In this document: positions 58,690-64,000 of the stretch, piece after piece
Layout of the letters: the number at the start of each line of letters is the position of its first letter
Numbering within the stretch: the first letter of the stretch is position 1
NCBI GenBank assembly: GCA_035578155.1
Contig: JAPWDM010000023.1
Coordinates: 2,418,001-2,482,000, forward strand
DNA: 64,000 nucleotides
Direction: 5' to 3'
Source: Brachynemurus nebulosus
Taxonomy: Eukaryota; Arthropoda; Insecta; Neuroptera; Myrmeleontidae
Notes under the pieces: generated by a model
What the model was told of the DNA's origin: nothing
Seen by the model: the letters and a program-made list of their open reading frames with translations, nothing else
Database searches by the model: none
Made by a program: the position numbers and the translations under genes

Positions 58690-58827
58690 CCATATAAATT
58701 TAATTTTTTTGAAATATACTGCCATAATTTGGTAACAGAATTTAGGTTGTGGTAATTCTTATGTCTTTTTTTTATCCCACAATGCTTGGCGTAAATAAAT
58801 TTCATTTATTAATAATTCGATGTCCAT
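58690..58827 (-). pseudogene. MADF-domain N-terminal exon with a one-base frameshift
   Basis: From an ATG at 58825-58827 the frame reads MDIELLINEIYLRQALWDKK, then a stop. If one A is dropped from the run of eight A's (about 58766-58773) it continues RHKNYHNLNSVTKLWQYISKKLNLY. The order (hydrophobic helix ELLI.EI, then R..LWD, then H.N...V..LW..I...L) is that of the MADF domain, a Myb-like DNA-binding domain frequent in insect transcription factors and transposon-derived regulators. The domain's last third is not contiguous and would be in a further exon, which I could not find. The single homopolymer shift could be a sequence error, so this may be a real first exon. Confidence 0.5.
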
Positions 58828-59220
58828 TTTTATCTTATTATTATTATATGTTTCAAATAATACAAAATAAATATATGTATATATTACGACGCAGCAACAA
58901 TGGATAAAAACGACAAAACACACAACAGAGAGCACAACAAACGAAATCAGCTTCAAAACGCTTGAAAAATATCAGACTTGTTTGACATTAGCAAAGCTCG
59001 GCAACGATTTGAGTCGGCCATGTGTTTGAACGTGTACATTAAAATGTATGTATTTAACAAAATAGCATGTACTCGCTCGGCATCGCTCTGCTGTTATTCG
59101 CTTTCTGTGTGCACTTACACTTACTTCCTAAAAAAGCCGAAATTTTTGCTCTCTTGACTAGTGGATCCCCTTAATTTATGTATATTATTATTATTATTTT
59201 TAAAATACAGAATATTTGGT

Positions 59221-59226
59221 TTTATT
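59221..59226 (-). terminator. Possible polyadenylation signal AATAAA
   Basis: AATAAA on the minus strand, 18 nt downstream of the stop codon of the exon at 59244-59393. Such hexamers are common by chance in A+T-rich DNA. Confidence 0.3.
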
Positions 59227-59243
59227 TTACAACAATTATATTA

Positions 59244-59393
59244 TTAAACAGAAATATAGAGATGTATCTTATTTGGGTTTCGATTGATGTGACGATGGTT
59301 TCTGTGGTGATGATTTATTCCAACCTTAGTTGGTCGTGATTTTAGTCGATGTGGTCTTACATGCAATCGTGTATTGTCACCATCGCATATCCC
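59244..59393 (-). CDS. Candidate 3'-terminal exon, paralogous to 63635-63742
   Basis: The acceptor TTCCTTTAACTTTAAAG is followed by GGG ATA TGC GAT..., reading GICDGDNTRLHVRPHRLK and then a His/Arg-rich tail (INHHHRNHRHINRNP), ending with TAA at 59244-59246; 49 residues. The opening G-[VI]-[YC]-D-G-x-N...L-H-V-R is shared with the exon at 63635-63742 with the same acceptor phase (0). Codon-level differences include synonymous ones (GAC/GAT, CAC/CAT), which suggests selection on protein. A basic, probably nuclear, protein piece. The parent gene, if real, lies to the right of the window or spans it. I do not recognise the family. Confidence 0.4.
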   Translation of the reverse strand, partial: GICDGDNTRLHVRPHRLKSRPTKVGINHHHRNHRHINRNPNKIHLYISV

Positions 59394-59459
59394 CTTTAAA
59401 GTTAAAGGAAACGTTATAGCAAACGATAAGCATAGAAATTTAGAATAGACGATTGACGA

Positions 59460-59700
59460 GATTAAGGGTAGTCAGCAATCTGAAAAAACTGAATATATTA
59501 AATAATTATTTTTGAGAGTAGCTTAAATTATTTTATAAAACAATTAATACGGGCTTGTTATATTATGTTTTAACTTTATTTAACAAATATTAAAAAAAAA
59601 ATTATTGTAAACCACGCCATCGCCACATTTCTTTGACCCCGTACTGATTTGCGATGAGACAACATTCTACTGGTTTATCTAAAATCAATCAAACAAAAAA
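59460..59700 (+). repeat. Left arm of an outer inverted repeat (arm S)
   Basis: AAGGGTAGTCA, AAAAACTGA, ATTTTATAAAA, TTTTAACTTTATTT and CTGGTTTATCTAAAATCA match, in inverse orientation, 63360-63605 (about 70% alike by eye). The pair flanks the self-inserted XY repeat. Confidence 0.55.
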
Positions 59701-60024
59701 ATCATTAGTTTAATAGTTAATCTAGTGCCCGATCGAAGGATTTTTTTAAATCAAAATTTGTATTTTTGTAAACAATAAATTAATGAATTTTTCCTTGAAA
59801 ATCCAAAAATAAATTATTAAAGGTCGCCATTTGAAATATTTTCACAAGAAAATAAAAAGCTTTGATCAGGCACTAGACTAACTATTAAACTAACGATTTT
59901 TAGTCGAATTTTTTCTTGAAAAAATTAGACTTATACAGTCTATACGACAAGAACGGCGAGAGGCGAGACTAGGGGCGCTATCCGTTTTCGGACCCGTAGA
60001 AAACGAATATGTAGAAACAAAATG

Positions 60025-60135
<111 letters not shown>

Positions 60136-61118
60136 CCCACTACCTTTTAATATGGTTAGGGCCCCCCTATGAAAGTTAAGAACTCAAATTTGGTAAATGG
60201 GGCTCATTCCGATGCACAACAATACTATCAAAGTGGGGTCGAATTTTGGATAAATTTTTTATCCGACCCAACTTTTAAGGGGGTGGTGGGGGCGGAAAAG
60301 CAATAAAACTTTCCAAATCGGTTGGAAATAATGTTTCGGTCAATTATCTACAACATATCCAAAATTCAGCTTCCTAGGATGATTTGCTGGGAGTAGAGGG
60401 GGGAAAAACGATTTTCGCTGGATCTAACAGGCTCCCAGCCTCCCAGAATTAACGTAGAGGGTTGAAATTTGGTGTGTTGATAAAGTTCGTACCTAGGTTG
60501 TGCTTTTTGGAGGTTTTAATATTGTACCCTCACCCCCCTCATTTTTAAGCTACAATTTCATGCATTTTCGACGTTTTCGAAGTTTGTACCACTCGCACAG
60601 GTCACCCAAATAAACCTAGAGGGCTGAAATTTTGTATTCGGATTGATTTGGTATCAAGGGGGAGCCTTTTGGGAGTCTCGACTTTCAAACCCTACCGCCA
60701 CCATTTTTATACTCAAAAGAACATGATTTCTCTTGTTTTTTAACAGTTTCGTTCGGGTCAAAATCTCCCCAAATAAACCTAGAGGGCTGAAATTTTGTGT
60801 ACAGGTTAAGCTAATAGCCAGACACTGTTTTTGGGGGTTTCAACTTTTAATCCTTACCCCCACGATTTTTACGCCAATATTTCCTTAATTTTTTTGCTTG
60901 TTTTCTAACACGTCTAGAGACTCTCTAAGGAAACCTAGAGGGCTGAAATTTTGCACGTGTATTCAGTTAGTATCCAGCTAGTACCTTTTAGGGAGTCCAC
61001 ATAATTTTTCCGCCCACTTCTTCCATTTTTACATCGGAATTGAATGCTATTGTTAAATGTGTTTTAAATGCATTACTGTTATTCTAAATACAAGTAGGCG
61101 AATAGTAATTTTAAAAAA

Positions 61119-62616
61119 CGCCGTGAGCAGCGGGGCCCCATCACGGTAGTCGAATTTTCCCCTTCATCTTCGGTATTGAATGTCTACAAGCGAAATGTGA
61201 TTGAAAGTCTACAACCGAATTGTCATTTTGTTGGTTTCAAAACTGGTGATGAGTGTTCGGCTGATCGAGGCTTTAAAAAAAGGTTTTAAGTATTTAAGGG
61301 CTGTATCTCAGTAAATTTCAATTTTGTGCCGAAAACAGGTAGCAGAAAAAAAGCCAACACCATTCGTACGAGGACATTCCTGCCCATGTTTATCCGCTAA
61401 TTGCCTTTATGTTTTAGTTTTAAATATTAAAAAAGGACCTTCAATAGTAAACTGGAAGGCCTTTATAAAGATATTTTTTCTGTCCAAAAAAATCCAAAAT
61501 TTCTATTTTATAAATACTAAAAATCCAAAATTCCTAATTTATAAATAAACAGTGACTTTAATAACATTTTTAAATTACTTAATATGTATGTATTTCATTT
61601 GTCATAAAAGTAAGTTCACTTTTTTTTAAATTTTTTAAAATTACTATTCGCCTACTTGTATTTAGAATAAACATAATGCTTTTAAAACACATTTAACAAT
61701 AGCATTCAATTCCGATGTAAAAATGGGAGAAGTGGGGGGAAAAGTGATGCGGACTCCCTACAAGGTACTAGCTGGATACTAACTGAATACACGTACAAAA
61801 TTTCAGCCCTCTAGGTTTCCTTATGGAGTCTCTAGACGTGTTAGAAAACAAGCAAAAAAATTAAGGAAATATTGGCGTCAAAATCGTGGGGGTAAGGGTT
61901 AAAAGTTGAAACCTAGAAAAAACAGTGTCTGGCTATTAGCTTAACCTGTACACCAAATTTCAGCCCTCTAGGTTTATTTGGGGAGATTTTGACCCGAACG
62001 AAACTGTTAAAAAACAAGAAAAATCATGTTCTTTTGGGTATAAAAATGGTGGGGGTAGGGGTTAAAAGTCGAGACCCCCAAAAGGCACCCCCTTGATACT
62101 AACTCAATCCGAATACAAAATTTCAGCCCTCTAGGTTTATTCGGGTGACCTGTGCGAGTGGTACAAACTTCGAAAACGTCGAAAATGCATGAAATTGTAG
62201 CTTAAAAATGAGGGGGGTGGGGGTAAAATATTAAAACCTCCAAAAAGCACAACCTAGGTACGAACTTTATCAACACACCAAATTTCAACCCTCTACGTTA
62301 ATTCTGGGGGGCTGGGGGCCTGTTAGATCCAGCGAAAATCGTTTTTTCCCCCTCTACTCCCACCATATCATCCTAGGAAGCTGAATTTTGGATATGTTGT
62401 AGATAATTGACCGGAACATTATTTAAAACCGGTTTGAAAAAGTTTTATTGCTTTTCCGCCCCCCACCACCCCCTTAAAGGTCGGGTCAGAAAAAAAATTT
62501 GCCCAAAATTTGACCCCACTTTGATAGTATGAGGTGCCTCGAATATGAGCCCCATTTACCAAATTTCATCTCTTAACTTCCATAGGGGGGCCCTACACAA
62601 ATTAAAAGGTGGCGGG

Positions 62617-62703
<87 letters not shown>

Positions 62704-62827
62704 CATTTTTTTTTTCTACATATTCGTGTTCTACGGGTCCGAAAACGGATAGCGCCCCTACTCTCGCCTCTCGCAGCTCTTATCGTATAGACTGTATAAG
62801 TCTAATTTTTCGGAGAAAATTCGACTA
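61119..62827. mobile_element. XY repeat copy C (inverted, complete)
   Basis: Full-length inverted copy of the element at 34210-35898, 1709 bp. The repeated TTTCAGCCCTCTAGGTTT motif (61803, 61960, 62122 and a variant at 62281) marks the four internal repeats of part X. The 74-codon frame at 61324-61548 in part Y is not recognised as a protein. Confidence 0.8.
62621..62699. repeat. (TA)n microsatellite in XY copy C
   Basis: About 79 bp of uninterrupted TA, in the mirrored position of the tracts of copies A and B. Confidence 0.95.
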
Positions 62828-63359
62828 AAAATTTAAAAAAAAGTGAATACAATTTTTTAACAAATGAAATACATACATATTAAGTAATTTGAAAATGTTA
62901 TTAAAGTCACTGTTTATTTATAAATTAGGAATTTGGGATTTTTATTATTTATAAAATAGAAATTTTGGATTTTTTTGGAAAGAAAAAATATCTTCATAAA
63001 AGCCTTCCAGTTTACTATTTAAGTTCCTTTTTTAATATTTAAAAATAAAACACAAAGGCAATTGGCGGATAAGCACGGGTAGAAAGGCCCTCGTATGAAT
63101 TGTGTTGGCTTTTACCCTGCTAACTGCTATCGGCACAAAATTGAAATTTACTGAGATTCAGCCCTTAAAAACTTAAAACCTTTTCTTAAAGCCCCGATCA
63201 ACCGGACACTCATCATCAGTTTTGAAATCACCAAAATGACAAATAGCTTGTGGACTTTCAATTACATTTCGCTTGTAGACACTCAATAGCGAAGATGAAA
63301 GGAAAAATTCGACTTCCGTGATGGGGCTCCGCTGCTCACGGCGTTTTTTTTTTTTTTTT

Positions 63360-63605
63360 GTGTGTGACTGATTTTAGATGAACCAGTAAAATATTATGGT
63401 CACTGAAAAGCACGATTTGTGGGACGGGGTCTAACAAACGTAACGATAACTTGGTCTACACTGAATAATTTTTTAAAATTTTTGTCAAATAAAGTTAAAA
63501 TATAATAATTCTGTATTGTTTATTTTATAAAATGAATTAAACTAGTCAGAAAAAAATTATTTAAACTACTCAGTTTTTCACACCGTTGACTACCCCTACC
63601 CCTTT
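63360..63605 (-). repeat. Right arm of the outer inverted repeat (arm S)
   Basis: Inverse partner of 59460-59700 (see there). GATTTTAGATGAACCAGTAA at the left and GTTGACTACCCCTACCCC at the right are the mirrored border motifs. Confidence 0.55.
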
Positions 63606-63634
63606 AAAAGTTAAATTATGTGAATACGTTTTAC

Positions 63635-63742
63635 CTGTGGTGGTGGTGCCGGTTTCTTTACAATTTTCTTCGGAAATCTTTGTTTATTACATTTACAAGA
63701 TCTTACGTGCAATTGTAGCTTATTGGAACCGTCATATACCCC
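63635..63742 (-). CDS. Candidate internal exon, 36 codons, with consensus splice sites
   Basis: On the minus strand the acceptor TTTATTTTTCCTTTTAAG is followed by GGG GTA TAT GAC... and the exon ends CCA CAG at a consensus donor (CAG|GTAAAA). The 108-nt frame is fully open and of phase 0 on both sides: GVYDGSNKLQLHVRSCK, then CNKQRFPKKIVKKPAPPPQ. It is basic and proline-rich at the end. The opening matches the exon at 59244-59393. Reading through the donor gives seven more codons and a stop (VKRIHII), so use as a terminal exon is also possible. The family is not recognised, and no other exon of the gene is identified with confidence. Confidence 0.45.
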
Positions 63743-64000
63743 CTTAAAAGGAAAAATAAACGTTTTTCGATCATGCAATGTCCTATATTTCTTAAAAAAA
63801 TATTTTTAAGATAAAAAGTGAATAATAGATGAACTTCATTTTAAAAAATCTTCTTAACGACATCCTACACTACGTGTTCCTGAAGTGCCACCTTCGAATT
63901 CTAAAAATCGCTTGAAATCTCAAATCCGTGAAGCAATTTAATTTTTTTCTCTTTAGAAAAACCAATAAATCTGACTATATTGTAATTAAACATTTTTCTA
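63743..64000. other. Right edge, no feature assigned
   Basis: On the minus strand a short frame after ATTTTTAG (FEGGTSGTRSVGCR, then TAA, about 63853-63897) could be another exon but is too short to support. Confidence 0.3.

Noticed and set aside
59606..59681. Possible terminal exon KPVECCLIANQYGVKEMWRW on the minus strand after a good acceptor (GATTGATTTTAG) with AATAAA downstream
   Set aside because: The sequence lies in arm S of an inverted repeat, and its partner arm has the frame closed by stops. Its splice phase does not fit the exon at 63635-63742.
61324..61548. 74-codon frame in part Y of the XY repeat
   Set aside because: It is not maintained as an open frame in the other copies of part Y (35400-35898 and 62834-63343), so it is not a conserved protein.
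63853..63897. Short exon-like frame FEGGTSGTRSVGCR on the minus strand
   Set aside because: Only 15 codons, a weak acceptor and no relative in the window.

Overview
The window is A+T-rich eukaryotic DNA, almost certainly from an arthropod and most likely an insect. The evidence is the DNA-transposon families present (Helitron-like, hAT, Tc1/mariner, Tigger/pogo, TTAA-target), a tRNA-derived short repeat, long (TA)n tracts inside dispersed repeats, and exon-like pieces with animal splice sites. I see no prokaryotic features: no operons, ribosome binding sites or rRNA. No intact protein-coding gene longer than 150 codons is present, so this is a transposon-packed intergenic or intronic region.

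Left part (1-20000). A tRNA-Thr-like module sits beside a 380-bp palindrome (672-1250), followed by small tandem repeats, a (TA)n hairpin (3184-3430) and the first copy of a dispersed repeat called R1 here (5345-5735). A possible 19-nt micro-exon lies at 5986-6004. A short array of a 31-bp repeat (6225-6390) recurs in inverted orientation as a large array at 38340-39260. A fragment of a multicopy arthropod protein family lies at 7999-8308. Internally deleted Tc1 (14185-14761) and Tigger (15004-16069) elements follow, then a TTAA-flanked element (18050-18927) inside a possible larger TIR element.

Centre (20036-27035). This is the most informative locus, a nested stack. A continuous inverted repeat of about 140 bp per arm encloses a 5.9-kb Helitron-like element on the minus strand. 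The left arm is itself interrupted by a 710-bp TIR element and a 64-bp hairpin. The Helitron protein can be followed from end to end: N-terminal repeats, Cys-rich motif, DUF6570-like region, cysteine-protease-like region, HUH Rep nuclease and PIF1-type helicase. It is broken by three stop codons and three frameshifts. A shortened relative that shares both ends lies at 54370-55033.

Right part (27000-64000). Small foldback elements come first, then a direct duplication of about 690 bp (31765-33180), then a 1.7-kb repeat (34210-35898) that recurs at 59901-63343 as a copy with an inverted copy of itself inserted inside. Next are the 190-bp higher-order satellite, the second and third tRNA-like modules (40268-40860), and a repeat carrying a CXC-type Cys-rich coding fragment (47158-48554). 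Last come hAT elements with exact 8-bp target duplications and a 3.6-kb TIR element (54142-57770) that holds the Helitron relative, a protein-family pseudogene and two hAT-like elements.

Candidate host coding sequence is confined to the right edge, on the minus strand: a MADF-like exon (58690-58827) and two related exons (59244-59393 and 63635-63742). The related exons share the G-[VI]-[YC]-D-G-x-N...L-H-V-R motif and the same splice phase. The self-inserted repeat sits between them.
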